DNA from: DASPSR01 sp035516175
Lineage (GTDB): Bacteria > Nitrospirota > UBA9217
NCBI GenBank assembly: GCA_035516175.1
Contig: DATJAO010000006.1
Location: 1 to 42,071, forward strand
Direction of reading: 5' to 3'
Length of the DNA stretch: 42,071 nucleotides
Of this stretch, positions 1 through 11,768 are shown piece by piece (position 1 is the stretch's first letter; every line of letters starts with the position of its first letter). A model generated the notes under the pieces. It ran no database searches. It had not been told where the DNA came from and worked only from the letters and a program-made list of their open reading frames with translations. The translations under genes and the position numbers were made by a program.

Positions 1-80
1 GCCACTAGCCTCTGCACGCCCTGCGTGATATCCACGAGTTCCGTCCTCGAATTGGTTTTTACCCTCAGCTGCCTGATCAT
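1..80 (-). CDS. yjbQ: YjbQ/UPF0047 family protein, N-terminal fragment
   Basis: Only the first 26 codons are inside the window; the gene continues beyond position 1. The translation begins MIRQLRVKTNSRTELVDITQ, which matches the typical start of the YjbQ (UPF0047) family, small beta-sandwich proteins for which thiamine-phosphate-synthase-like activity has been reported. The ATG at 78-80 has a very good ribosome binding site, AAGGAGG, about six bases upstream. It follows the Na/Pi symporter gene by about 60 bases on the same strand and is probably co-transcribed. The family call rests on the N-terminal motif alone. Confidence 0.75.
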   Translation of the reverse strand, partial: MIRQLRVKTNSRTELVDITQGVQRLV

Positions 81-141
81 GCACGATCCTCCTTCTGATT
101 ATCAACGCTGGATCCTGGCCACCTTGCCCCAGACCCTTAAA

Positions 142-1779
142 TCATCCATCAATCCCCACGTCTTCGCGTCCTCTTCCGCGTTTTTCCTCGGCGATCGGGT
201 AAATAATGTGAGTAATGAGGGAGTTTATGCGTGCTAGATTTCCAAGAAGATCAAGATGGATGTGGCTTGTGTCGATGGATTCCTGGAACCCCTTGCGGAG
301 ACGGTCCAGATGGGCCTGGACAAGCTCCCGCTCCATGGTGCCGAACTCTTCCTTGTTCCTGAGGACGCGGTCCGCAAGGTCTCGATCATTGCTTGCGAAC
401 GCAGAGATGGCAGTGTCAAAGTTCTCAATGATCTTTTTGTGGAACGATATAATCTCGAGCATCCCTTCTTCTGAAAAAGTAAGCCCTTTGTTGATCCGCT
501 TCATGGCAAGGGGCATGATGTTCCGATCGATTATGTCTCCGATGCTTTCAAGGTCGCGGGAGATCTCCAGGACGACCATCGAGCGTCGGGTCTGGGATTC
601 AGTTAGCTGAGAAGCAGACAGCCGGGTGATATAGAGGCGGATATGGCGATCGAGGAGATCGATCAGGTTGTCCTTGTTTTTTATGGCAATTACGGTCGAT
701 TGATCGTTGCTCTCAAATACCTTGACCGAGTCGATGAGCATCTCACGCACGATGTCTGATGCCCGGAGCGCCTCGCGTGCGGCCTGTCCCAAAGCAATCG
801 CGGGAGTTTTGAGCACATGGTCGTCCAGGTACAGAGGGCCGAACTTCTTTTCCTCGGCCTTCTCCGGCACTAGCTTTATGATAAGTTTCGAGAATAGAAT
901 AGTAAAGGGAAGGAACACTATCGCCATAATCGCATTGAACAGCGTATGGGCGTTCGCTATCTGCCGCAGGATGTCCGGGGCAGTGTGTGTGACGAGGCTC
1001 TGGAACGGGACAAGGAATGGCAGAAGTAGAGCGACGCCGAGCACCTTGAAGAGGATGTGCGCCCACGCCACCCGCCGCGCTTCGGCAGGAGCGCGCAGGC
1101 TTGCGATCAGCGCGGTGGAGCAGGTCCCGATGTTGGCGCCGAGCACAACGTGGATGGCCGCTTCGAGTGTAATGAGTCCATGTCCGGCAAATGCGAGTGC
1201 GATACCAATGGTGGCAGCGCTGCTGTGAATGAACGCCGTAATGGCAGCGGAGAGCAGGATCCCCGTGACCGGACTTCCGATCATGACAAGCAGGACCTGG
1301 CGGAACAGTTCATTCTGTTCAAGGGGAGCCATTGCATCAGACATGATCTTGATGGAAAGGAACACAAAGCCGAACCCCAGCAGACCCTGCCCGATGTTCT
1401 TGTAAAGTTGCCTTTTGGAGAACAGCTCGAAGAGAAGGCCTATACCGATAAGGAGAATGGCATAATCGTAGACGTGAAATGCTATAAGCTGGACCGTGAG
1501 CGTGGCGCCGATGTCGGCGCCCAGGATCACGGCCAGGGTTTGGCGGAAGCTCATCAGCCCCGCGCTCACGAACCCCACCAGCATGACCGACGTGGCGCTG
1601 CTCGACTGGATGAGTCCGGTGATGAATGCTCCTGCGCCCACGGCAGTAAGTCGGTTGCTCGTGAGTGAACGTAGCAGCGAACGGATCCGGGGTCCTGCTA
1701 CGTTCTGCAGCCCGTCGTTCAGCAGCTTGATGCCGTAAAGCAGGAGGAGCACACCTCCGAAGAGGCTCATGTAGATCAT
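142..1779 (-). CDS. Na+/phosphate cotransporter with C-terminal PhoU domain
   Basis: Inner-membrane NptA/YjbB-type Na/Pi cotransporter of 545 residues. Two inverted halves each carry the family signature: QSSSATS at residues 58-64 and HSSAAT at 185-190, followed by GADIGAT (87-93) and GANIGT (about 214-219). The first ~310 residues are strongly hydrophobic with about eight membrane segments. The last ~200 are helical and charged, as in PhoU-like regulatory domains. In this family the symporter half moves phosphate with sodium and the PhoU half is thought to sense or limit flux. No strong Shine-Dalgarno is seen; the ATG chosen allows the full first helix, and Met4 is an alternative. It lies 44 bases downstream of the DHH-CBS-nucleotidyltransferase gene and upstream of yjbQ, probably in the same transcript. 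No pst or pho genes are adjacent. Confidence 0.9.
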   Translation of the reverse strand: MIYMSLFGGVLLLLYGIKLLNDGLQNVAGPRIRSLLRSLTSNRLTAVGAGAFITGLIQSSSATSVMLVGFVSAGLMSFRQTLAVILGADIGATLTVQLIAFHVYDYAILLIGIGLLFELFSKRQLYKNIGQGLLGFGFVFLSIKIMSDAMAPLEQNELFRQVLLVMIGSPVTGILLSAAITAFIHSSAATIGIALAFAGHGLITLEAAIHVVLGANIGTCSTALIASLRAPAEARRVAWAHILFKVLGVALLLPFLVPFQSLVTHTAPDILRQIANAHTLFNAIMAIVFLPFTILFSKLIIKLVPEKAEEKKFGPLYLDDHVLKTPAIALGQAAREALRASDIVREMLIDSVKVFESNDQSTVIAIKNKDNLIDLLDRHIRLYITRLSASQLTESQTRRSMVVLEISRDLESIGDIIDRNIMPLAMKRINKGLTFSEEGMLEIISFHKKIIENFDTAISAFASNDRDLADRVLRNKEEFGTMERELVQAHLDRLRKGFQESIDTSHIHLDLLGNLARINSLITHIIYPIAEEKRGRGREDVGIDG

Positions 1780-1823
1780 GAAGTCACTATGCCTAATTTT
1801 TCCCTATTCGTCAACGGGAAACT

Positions 1824-4445
1824 TCATCGTGCCGTGCTCTTGTTCTTCACGAATTCGATTTCCTCTTCCCGGGTTCTGACCTCTCCGTCCAGTTTCGCAT
1901 CCAGGAGTTTGGCAAGGAGCTTCCGGTATTTCGGTCCGGGCGGGATGCCCAGAGTCCTGAGATCATCGCCCGTAATCGTGACTTTGACATTACGCAGGTG
2001 CATGAGGTAGAGGGAAATATATTTTTTGGCCGTATCCTGCCTTGCTTTTGCCATCACCAGAAGGATCGCCTCGGTCTGTAGCGGCGCGAGAAGGTCGTAC
2101 ACGCGGCTCGGCTGGAGATTTGTCTCCTTGTAGAAGATGTAGAGCACCCCGCGGTATCGTTCCCGCGCTTGAAGCACTTTATCTCGGACCCTCGCAGGGA
2201 CCGCAAGCCGTTCGAGCGCCTCTTTGACGGCGGCATCCTTCAAGCGGTCCAGTAGGCCGAGAAAGTAAACGAACCACTTCTCGATCCTGATGTCCAGATA
2301 GAGGAGCCGGAACCAGGTGAGTGTCTCTGCTATGTGGCCAAAGAGCCGTTCTGTTTCAGTAGAACTTTTAAGGTTGGGATGAATGAATTTGAGGAGGTCG
2401 AAGTCTTTCATGCGCTTAAAGACCTTCACTGGCTCCGCCTCCGAGAACATGAGCACCAGCTCGGTGTACATCCGTTCTCCCGTGAGCTTGTGGAACAGTT
2501 TCATGTTCACGGCGGTCTTGATCAGGTTCTGGGTGTGCTTGCTCAGGCGGAAATCAAAGCGCTGTTCGAATCGAATTGCACGGAGCACGCGAGTCGGGTC
2601 CTCCACGAATGAAAGGCTGTGGAGGACTCGGATCGTCTTTTCCTTGATATCCCGCAGGCCTCCGAAGAAATCGATGAGCTCCCCGTAGCGCTTCCGGTTC
2701 AGCCTCACGGCGAGGGTATTGATGGTGAAATCACGGCGGTAGAGGTCTTTTTTAATGGAAGAGAGCTCGACTGTGGGTAGAGCGGCCGGGGACTCATAAT
2801 ACTCGAGCCGCGCAGTTGCGATGTCGAGCTTTAGTCCGTTCGGGAGCACGACGACAGCCGTGCCGAACTTTTGGTGGGTCTTCATGCGGCCACCGGCACG
2901 CTTTACAAGCATGCCAGCAAACGTTATCCCGTCCCCTTCTACCACGATATCGATGTCGAGGTTGGTAACGCGCAGGAACAGGTCACGCACGATGCCACCG
3001 ACGAGATACACCGGGAACCCCGCCTCTCCGGAAACCTCGCCGACTGTCATGAGCGCATCGCATACCTCCGGCGGCAACCGTTCCTCGATCAGGCCCTTGA
3101 TGATCCGGGTGGAACGCGGTCCGAAATCCTCCCGTTCGGGGACCTCTGCTAACCGTTCTTCATGCAGGGAACGGAGGAGATCGGTGCGGGTAATCGCACC
3201 CACAAGCATACCGCTGCGATCGAGCACCGGGATGAACCGCTGGTGCTCTTCGATCATGATCCGCTCAACCTGAGCCATGGGTGTGTCAGGAGAAACGACT
3301 GGGCCACCGGTGGTCATAAACTCTTCGACCTTCTGCGTGCCCAGCCCGTGGAACAGCGCCTTCTGCACGACCTCGCGAGTAATAGTTCCCTGGAACTTTT
3401 CGTTGCTCAGGACAGGCAGCACGTTCACGCTGAAGCGGGTCATCGCCTCGTTCGCCTCCTGAATGGTGTTTCCTGACGGTATGGTCTTGACCGGAGAGGT
3501 CATGATCTCGCTCGCCACCGGACCGGGCTTGATGTGGTGTTTCAGGACATCGATCAGGCGCTCCTTGGTCTGCAAATAGGTCATGTCCCTGACCACCGCT
3601 GATGCCGCTGTCGCATGGCCGCCGCCCCCCAGCTCCTCGAGCACCTCGCCTGTGTTCACCTGGGGGATCCTGCAGCGTCCGATAACGTTCGTCTTGTCGC
3701 CCATCTGCACCACGAGGAAGAGCACATCGAGGCTTTCCATGTCCCTGATCTTATGCGCAAGGTTCGCCAGGTCAGGGACATAATGGTGGGTGGCCATGGC
3801 CGCTATCACCACGCGAACGCCATTGATATCATAGCTCGTGGCGGCAGTAATAAGGTCGTTCAGGACAGCGATTTGTTCTGGGGTAAGCTCGCGGGAAATG
3901 AAATCGGAAACGATGTTTAGTTGTGCTCCTTGGGAGATGAGGTATGCCACCGCCTGCACGTCGCGCTCCGTAGTCGACACAAAGGTAAGCGAACCAGTCT
4001 CCTCGTAAATACCGAGGGCAAAGATCGTGGCCTCGAGCTGGGTGATCGGCAACCCCTTCTGCCGCAGCAGTTCTACCATGATCGTGGTCGTGGCCCCGAT
4101 CATCTCCACGATTTCGAGTTCTCCCCTGACATCTCCTTCCATGGTCGGATGGTGGTCATAGATATGCACGGAGACGCCCGGTCGTCCGAGAGCGCCCGCA
4201 AGCTTGCCCAAGCGGGCGGGATTCCTGTTATCAACGATGATGAGCCTGGTGATGCTGTCAACGTCAACATTCTTGAGCCGTTCCGACTCCACGGCATAGA
4301 ACGTGGATTCGAGAAAAAAGTCCCTCATGCTTTTTTCCTGGGAGCCGGGAAAGACGAGCGTTGCCCCGGGATAAAGCTTCTTCGCCGCTACCATGGAGGC
4401 CAGGGCGTCAAAATCAGCATTCGTATGACTGGTGATCACATCCAT
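1824..4445 (-). CDS. DHH-CBS-CBS-tRNA nucleotidyltransferase fusion (A-/CCA-adding type)
   Basis: An 873-residue multidomain protein. Residues 1-300 form a DHH phosphoesterase: SHTNADFDA near the start, the DHH triad at 97-99 and the DHHA1 glycine motif ELGGGGHATA near 271-280. Two CBS domains follow (about 310-430), and then a class II poly(A) polymerase/tRNA nucleotidyltransferase head with GGIVRD at 483-488 and the metal-binding pair D497 and D499. The same architecture and similar length are known from Aquifex and several deep-branching bacteria, where the protein adds A (with a separate CC-adding enzyme) or CCA to tRNA 3' ends. The window's tRNA-Ala gene already encodes its CCA, so repair is a plausible role. 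The DHH half could hydrolyse short oligonucleotides or cyclic dinucleotides and the CBS pair could bind adenylates; both are inference. No clear ribosome binding site precedes the ATG. Confidence 0.9.
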   Translation of the reverse strand: MDVITSHTNADFDALASMVAAKKLYPGATLVFPGSQEKSMRDFFLESTFYAVESERLKNVDVDSITRLIIVDNRNPARLGKLAGALGRPGVSVHIYDHHPTMEGDVRGELEIVEMIGATTTIMVELLRQKGLPITQLEATIFALGIYEETGSLTFVSTTERDVQAVAYLISQGAQLNIVSDFISRELTPEQIAVLNDLITAATSYDINGVRVVIAAMATHHYVPDLANLAHKIRDMESLDVLFLVVQMGDKTNVIGRCRIPQVNTGEVLEELGGGGHATAASAVVRDMTYLQTKERLIDVLKHHIKPGPVASEIMTSPVKTIPSGNTIQEANEAMTRFSVNVLPVLSNEKFQGTITREVVQKALFHGLGTQKVEEFMTTGGPVVSPDTPMAQVERIMIEEHQRFIPVLDRSGMLVGAITRTDLLRSLHEERLAEVPEREDFGPRSTRIIKGLIEERLPPEVCDALMTVGEVSGEAGFPVYLVGGIVRDLFLRVTNLDIDIVVEGDGITFAGMLVKRAGGRMKTHQKFGTAVVVLPNGLKLDIATARLEYYESPAALPTVELSSIKKDLYRRDFTINTLAVRLNRKRYGELIDFFGGLRDIKEKTIRVLHSLSFVEDPTRVLRAIRFEQRFDFRLSKHTQNLIKTAVNMKLFHKLTGERMYTELVLMFSEAEPVKVFKRMKDFDLLKFIHPNLKSSTETERLFGHIAETLTWFRLLYLDIRIEKWFVYFLGLLDRLKDAAVKEALERLAVPARVRDKVLQARERYRGVLYIFYKETNLQPSRVYDLLAPLQTEAILLVMAKARQDTAKKYISLYLMHLRNVKVTITGDDLRTLGIPPGPKYRKLLAKLLDAKLDGEVRTREEEIEFVKNKSTAR

Positions 4446-4511
4446 AGTTCAATTTCGGCTCGCGGTTCGCAGATTGCGGATTCGAATCCTCATCATGAAA
4501 TCCACAATTAA

Positions 4512-5393
4512 TCATCCTCTCGGATGGTACTTCCCGTGTATCTTCCTGAGCCTCTCCATCGAGACGTGGGTATAGATCTGCGTCGTTGAAATATCCGAAT
4601 GGCCGAGCATGGCCTGAACCGCCCGTAGATCGGCGCCGTTATCGAGAAGGTGTGTGGCGAAAGAGTGGCGCAGCGTATGCGGCGATATGGCCGTTCCGAT
4701 CCCGGCCTTCAGGGCATAAAATTTTATCCGCTCCCAGAACATCTGTCTAGTTATGCCTCTCCGCCTCGAGCTGATGAACAGAAGGTCGGAATCGCTGCCG
4801 TTCAGAAGGGCCGTCCGACCGCTCTCGAGATACCTCCTTACCGCAGCCGCCGCAACCTCTCCCATGGGCACAGCCCGTTCCTTCGATCCCTTTCCCATAA
4901 CGATAAGAAAACCTCGTTCGAGGTTTATGTCCTGGAGCCTAAGCCCGACCAGCTCACTCACCCGGAGCCCCGTGGCATAGAGAAGTTCGAGCATAGCCTT
5001 GTCCCGGAGTCCCATCGGTGTTGCCGTGTTAGGTTGGGCGAGAAGGGCATCGACATCAACTGTTGAAAGTGTGTTCGGCAACCGCCTCCAGCCACGCGGC
5101 GTTTCGAGGTTCACGGTCGGGTCCGTCCGTGCCAAGCCGTCGATGATCAGGTATTTATGAAGCCCCCGCACTGCGGCAAGACTGCGCGCTATGGACGGCG
5201 TTGAGATCCCGGAAGTCGATAGATGTGATAGAAAGGAAACCACATCGGTCTGCGTTATTTCATCGTGACTTTTGTCCTTCATAAAAAGCAGGTACTTGTG
5301 CAAATCTCTCTCGTAGGACTCCACCGTATTCCTGGCAAGCCCTTTTTCAACGGCGATAAAATCGAGAAACTTTCTGAGTATATCGTCTTTCAT
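4512..5393 (-). CDS. xerD: Tyrosine site-specific recombinase XerD/XerC
   Basis: A 293-residue tyrosine recombinase of the Xer type, the normal length for XerC/XerD. An N-terminal SAM-like core-binding domain (1-100) is followed by the catalytic domain. All catalytic residues are visible: R144 in TGLRVSEL, K168 in MGKGSKER, H239 and R242 in HTLRHSFATHLL, H265 in LGHSDIS and nucleophile Y274 in TQIYTHV. It would resolve chromosome dimers at dif together with a partner Xer and FtsK. Its position among housekeeping genes rather than beside phage genes supports a chromosomal Xer. XerC and XerD cannot be separated firmly by eye. A TATGAT box lies about 50 bases upstream of the ATG, but no matching -35 was found. 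Confidence 0.9.
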   Translation of the reverse strand: MKDDILRKFLDFIAVEKGLARNTVESYERDLHKYLLFMKDKSHDEITQTDVVSFLSHLSTSGISTPSIARSLAAVRGLHKYLIIDGLARTDPTVNLETPRGWRRLPNTLSTVDVDALLAQPNTATPMGLRDKAMLELLYATGLRVSELVGLRLQDINLERGFLIVMGKGSKERAVPMGEVAAAAVRRYLESGRTALLNGSDSDLLFISSRRRGITRQMFWERIKFYALKAGIGTAISPHTLRHSFATHLLDNGADLRAVQAMLGHSDISTTQIYTHVSMERLRKIHGKYHPRG

Positions 5394-5539
5394 ATAAATG
5401 CCAACACTGCTACCTCTTAAATTGATTCTATGTTATCATAGCGGAAAAAGCAAGTAAGGGATATATCGATTGCAGGAGACTGAGGAGATTCTGACCGCGG
5501 GCATGGGGGTTGACGGTTCAGATCACGAACCCTTCATCG

Positions 5540-5845
5540 TTCTCTGGAAAGCATCGCGCGGCATTGAAGTTGCGTAGCCTTTGCCTGGTTTCCGTTCTCC
5601 ACATATTCAATGGAGAATCCTGCTTCTGAATGACGTATCCGTCGAGAGAGACCGAGGTGACGATCTTCGAGATATTTCAGGCCGTGTTTCCAGGATCTCC
5701 TGGGGAAGATGCTCCGGCAGAACCTCATTGTTAGCATCCAGGATCATCGCGCTTTATGACATTCTTCAGTTCCTGCGTGTCCCCTGGCCAAGAGTAAACA
5801 GGCAGGCTCTGCTCGGCTTCATTGGATATGCCCTTCACGCTTAAG
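5540..5845 (-). pseudogene. Decayed C-terminus of a sigma-54-dependent (NtrC-type) activator
   Basis: The 464-base gap between pyrD and xerD holds no intact gene, but frame-hopping on the minus strand recovers the end of an NtrC-family regulator. First comes NEAEQSLPVYSWPGDTQELK, corresponding to the YPWPGNVREL sensor-II region of the AAA+ domain. After a one-base deletion follows MILDANNEVLPEHLPQEILE, the usual segment after the AAA+ domain. After another shift comes ENGNQAKATQLQ, resembling the GNQTKAAQLLG of the Fis-type helix-turn-helix. The conserved Asn-Val-Arg of sensor II has become Asp-Thr-Gln. No start, no central domain and no receiver domain are present. It is a relic whose upstream end abuts the pyrD stop codon. 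Confidence 0.75.
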
Positions 5846-5857
5846 AGGATGCGCTCC

Positions 5858-6796
5858 TCACCCGACGCTCACTCTCCCGATGAAATCTTTTATGGCTCCG
5901 ACGCCCTGTTCCGACATCACGCGCTCGATGCCCGACAGGACCTCGAGTGTTGCCAGCGGATTCATGAAATTTGCGGTCCCGACAGCTACGGCTGAAGCGC
6001 CGGCGAGAATGAACTCCAATGCATCCTCTCCGGTTACGATGCCCCCCATACCGATGATCGGCAGCGGGACCTTCTTCGCCACCTGCCACACCATGCGCAC
6101 GGCCACGGGCCTGATCGCAGGCCCGGACAGGCCGCCGGTACAGTTCGCGAGCCGCGGCCTCCTGCACCGCACATCGATCGCCATGCCAAGGAGCGTATTG
6201 ATGAGGGAGAGCCCATCGCAACCCGCGTCACGCGCGGCACTGGCAAACTCGGTCACGTCGGTCACGTTCGGCGATAGCTTGGCGAAGAGCGGCAACCGTG
6301 TTTTCTTACGGATTGCTGAAAGAAGTCCGAATGTGGCCCGAAGGTCCGTACCAAAGGCCATGCCGCCAGCCTTCACATTCGGGCAGGAGATGTTGACCTC
6401 AATGCCCGAAATACCCTGGGCTCCGTCGAGCCGTTCGGCCACACCCACGTACTCCTCAAGGCTGAAGCCGAAAATATTGACGATTACCGCAGTGTCGAAT
6501 TTCCTGAGAAAGGGAAGTTTTTCACTCAGAAAGGCATCGACGCCCGGGTTTTCAAGCCCGATTGCGTTCAGCATGCCCGATGGTGTTTCCCAGATCCGCG
6601 GTGGTGGGTTGCCCGTAATAGGCTTGAGCGAGATGCCCTTAACGATCACACCGCCGAGCTTGTTCAGGTCAACGAACTCGGCGAACTCCTCACCGTATCC
6701 GAACGTTCCCGATGCGGTCAGCACGGGGTTCTTGAGCTTGATTCCGGCGATGTTCACGGAGAGATCGGGTCTTAATGACACTTTTATTTTTGTCAT
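5858..6796 (-). CDS. pyrD: Dihydroorotate dehydrogenase, class 1B catalytic subunit
   Basis: Oxidises dihydroorotate to orotate in the cytoplasm, passing electrons through FMN to the PyrK subunit and on to NAD+. The protein is 312 residues from the ATG at 6794-6796; a TTG eight codons upstream is possible, but neither start has a good ribosome binding site. Diagnostic segments are NPVLTASGTFGYG near the start, the substrate/FMN motifs GLENPG and NISCPNVKAGG with the active-site Cys typical of class 1 enzymes, LSPNVTD, and the C-terminal FMN-phosphate site PIIGMGGI...GASAVAVGTANF. It is read after pyrK, which confirms class 1B. A 231-base repeat-containing gap separates it from pyrK, unusual in this otherwise tight operon. 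Confidence 0.95.
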   Translation of the reverse strand: MTKIKVSLRPDLSVNIAGIKLKNPVLTASGTFGYGEEFAEFVDLNKLGGVIVKGISLKPITGNPPPRIWETPSGMLNAIGLENPGVDAFLSEKLPFLRKFDTAVIVNIFGFSLEEYVGVAERLDGAQGISGIEVNISCPNVKAGGMAFGTDLRATFGLLSAIRKKTRLPLFAKLSPNVTDVTEFASAARDAGCDGLSLINTLLGMAIDVRCRRPRLANCTGGLSGPAIRPVAVRMVWQVAKKVPLPIIGMGGIVTGEDALEFILAGASAVAVGTANFMNPLATLEVLSGIERVMSEQGVGAIKDFIGRVSVG

Positions 6797-6837
6797 GATA
6801 AGTAATAAACTGTAATACAATGACGGAAAGTCTTTAT

Positions 6838-7026
6838 GTCAAAGGCGCAAATAGCGCCAAGGAAATCATAGGAGTTATTGCAATGGTCAACTTTGGGATT
6901 GTTTGGTCGCTACGCTCCTCGCAATGATACAACAATAAGTGCGTTTAAATACATTCTTCGCCCTGATCGGCCCTTCGCGATCTTCGCGGCTAAAAGTTTT
7001 AGCTCTGGCTCGCCAGGGCCAGAATC
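6838..7026. repeat. Nested degenerate intergenic repeats between pyrK and pyrD
   Basis: The gap contains a GC-rich arm, GGCGCAAATAGCGCCAAGG (about 6843-6861), and a distant GC-rich arm, CTTCGCGATCTTCGCGGC (about 6975-6992). Between them sits a different unit, GGTCGCTACGCTCCTCGCAA (about 6906-6925). The pattern looks like one short interspersed element split by another. Arms built from 'GCAAAGGCGC / TTCGCGG' words recur at 22213, 31432, 33229 and 36985. No coding potential was seen. The function is unknown. Confidence 0.45.
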
Positions 7027-7027
7027 C

Positions 7028-7852
7028 CTATTTTCGGTGTGGAATGGGCAATCGTATCTGCTCTCCCCATGAGACCTCCCGCGCGTCGAACACCGGCCCT
7101 TCCTTGCATGCCCGCTTGTAACCCCCTACGAGCATCGGGATCGAGCAACCCATGCAGGCACCGAGACCGCAGGCCATACGCTCTTCCATCGATACATAAC
7201 AGGGCATCGAATGCTCGGCAGCGATCCTGCTTACGGCTGCAAGCATGGGATGGGGTCCGCAGGCGTAGAGCACGAGATGGGTCTTTTGCTCCATCTTCGT
7301 CAGGAACTTATTCAGGATATCGGTGGCCATCCCCCTGGCGCCCATACTTCCATCTTCAGTAGCTATATGCACCTTTAAGATAGTGTCTTTAAAACTCTTT
7401 ATGATGCCGCTTGGAGGCAGACATCCTTTATTTTTCGAGCCGATGAAGAGATGGGCACGAGAACCGGCCCGCTGCGACAGAAAATACAATGGAGGAAAAC
7501 CGCTTCCGCCCGCGACAAGAACAGGCGTCATCCCTTTGTCCGGCATTGGAAAACCTTTCCCGAGCGGACCGAGCAGATTCAGGGTATGGCCGGGTTTCGT
7601 GCCGGCAAGCATTGTGGTTCCCCTCCCGACGACGCGGTACACTATTTCGATGGATGATTTTGAAGGAACAGAAGAAACGCCGAAGGGACGGGCGAGGAGG
7701 GGGTCCAACGTCTCCGATACCCTGAGCATTACGAACTGGCCCGGCAGCGCCGTAGCGGCCGCTTCCGGGACCCTGAGCACCAAGCGGTAGAATCCCCTGC
7801 CGACGGATTTGTGACTAAGTATTGTGGCCTTGTGAAGCCTATTCGGAGGCAA
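7028..7852 (-). CDS. pyrK: Dihydroorotate dehydrogenase electron-transfer subunit
   Basis: FAD/2Fe-2S subunit that shuttles electrons from PyrD to NAD+. It has 274 residues. The N-terminal beta-barrel binds FAD (PGQFVMLRV, then ARPFGVSS), the middle is the NAD-binding half (VLVAGGSGFPPLYFL, and CGPHPML near 200), and the C-terminus holds the cysteine cluster MEERMACGLGACMGCSIP plus a further Cys in GYKRACKEGPVF that ligates the 2Fe-2S centre. The start is a TTG overlapping the last 14 bases of greA, with an AGGAGAT ribosome binding site seven bases upstream; overlap and leader suggest translational coupling. It sits directly before pyrD in the operon. Confidence 0.93.
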   Translation of the reverse strand: MPPNRLHKATILSHKSVGRGFYRLVLRVPEAAATALPGQFVMLRVSETLDPLLARPFGVSSVPSKSSIEIVYRVVGRGTTMLAGTKPGHTLNLLGPLGKGFPMPDKGMTPVLVAGGSGFPPLYFLSQRAGSRAHLFIGSKNKGCLPPSGIIKSFKDTILKVHIATEDGSMGARGMATDILNKFLTKMEQKTHLVLYACGPHPMLAAVSRIAAEHSMPCYVSMEERMACGLGACMGCSIPMLVGGYKRACKEGPVFDAREVSWGEQIRLPIPHRK

Positions 7853-8317
7853 TCTCTATCTCCTGTATTTCGTATTCCACGGTCCTGGCCGGCGCCTTGA
7901 TCACTACGATATCGCCGACCTTGTGACCGATGAGCGCTTTGCCTACGGGAGACTGCACTGATATCTTTCCCTTTTTAAGGTCCGCCTCCTCCTGGCCGAC
8001 AAGAGTATACTTCTTAATATCTCCGGATTCTGTGTCCTTAAGCGTTACCGTCGAGCCGAACACCACTTTTTCGTTCGTGAGCTTCGAGACATCGATGATC
8101 TGGGCATGAGAAAGCTTATGTTCCAGTTCCCGTTTCTTGGCATCAAGATGGCCCTGCCGCTCCTTGGCGGCGTGGTACTCCGCATTTTCCGACAGGTCGC
8201 CATGCGCACGTGCTTCTTCGATGTCTTTGATGTTCTTGGGCCGCTCAACCTTGATGATCCGGTCCAAATCCTGTTTGAGCTTCTCATATCCCTCTTTGGT
8301 CATGGGGATCTTCTGCG

Positions 8318-8321
<4 letters not shown>
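7839..8321 (-). CDS. greA: Transcript cleavage factor GreA
   Basis: A 160-residue GreA. The N-terminal antiparallel coiled coil carries the tip motif ARAHGDLSENAEYHAAKE, whose acidic pair (Asp-Leu-Ser-Glu) is inserted into the RNA polymerase secondary channel to stimulate cleavage of backtracked RNA. The C-terminal FKBP-like domain follows (SPVGKALIGHKVGD near 122-135). Length is normal. Its ATG overlaps the carB stop codon by four bases (ATGA), and its 3' end overlaps pyrK, so it is embedded in the pyrimidine operon. A carB-greA neighbourhood occurs in other bacteria. Confidence 0.96.
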
Positions 8322-11644
<3,323 letters not shown>

Positions 11645-11768
11645 TTAATCCTCTACCTCACAGTCCCCGTAATCTGAGAAACGTCCAAGAGGAAACGAGA
11701 AAATTGATGACGGATAATAATGATACTATGATTCCAGATTTCCCTAACTCCCTCTTCGTCATTATGCT

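Noticed and set aside
3921..4511. Plus-strand 196-codon frame opposite the DHH domain
   Set aside because: Antisense shadow; the minus strand carries a textbook DHH domain.
4446..4511. Possible short repeat (ATTCGAATCCGCAATCTGCG) before the DHH fusion gene
   Set aside because: Resembles scattered 'GCGGATT' repeats of other genomes, but only one short copy is present here, so it was not called.
5880..6815. Plus-strand 311-codon open frame opposite pyrD
   Set aside because: Antisense shadow of pyrD; no family features and no ribosome binding site of note.
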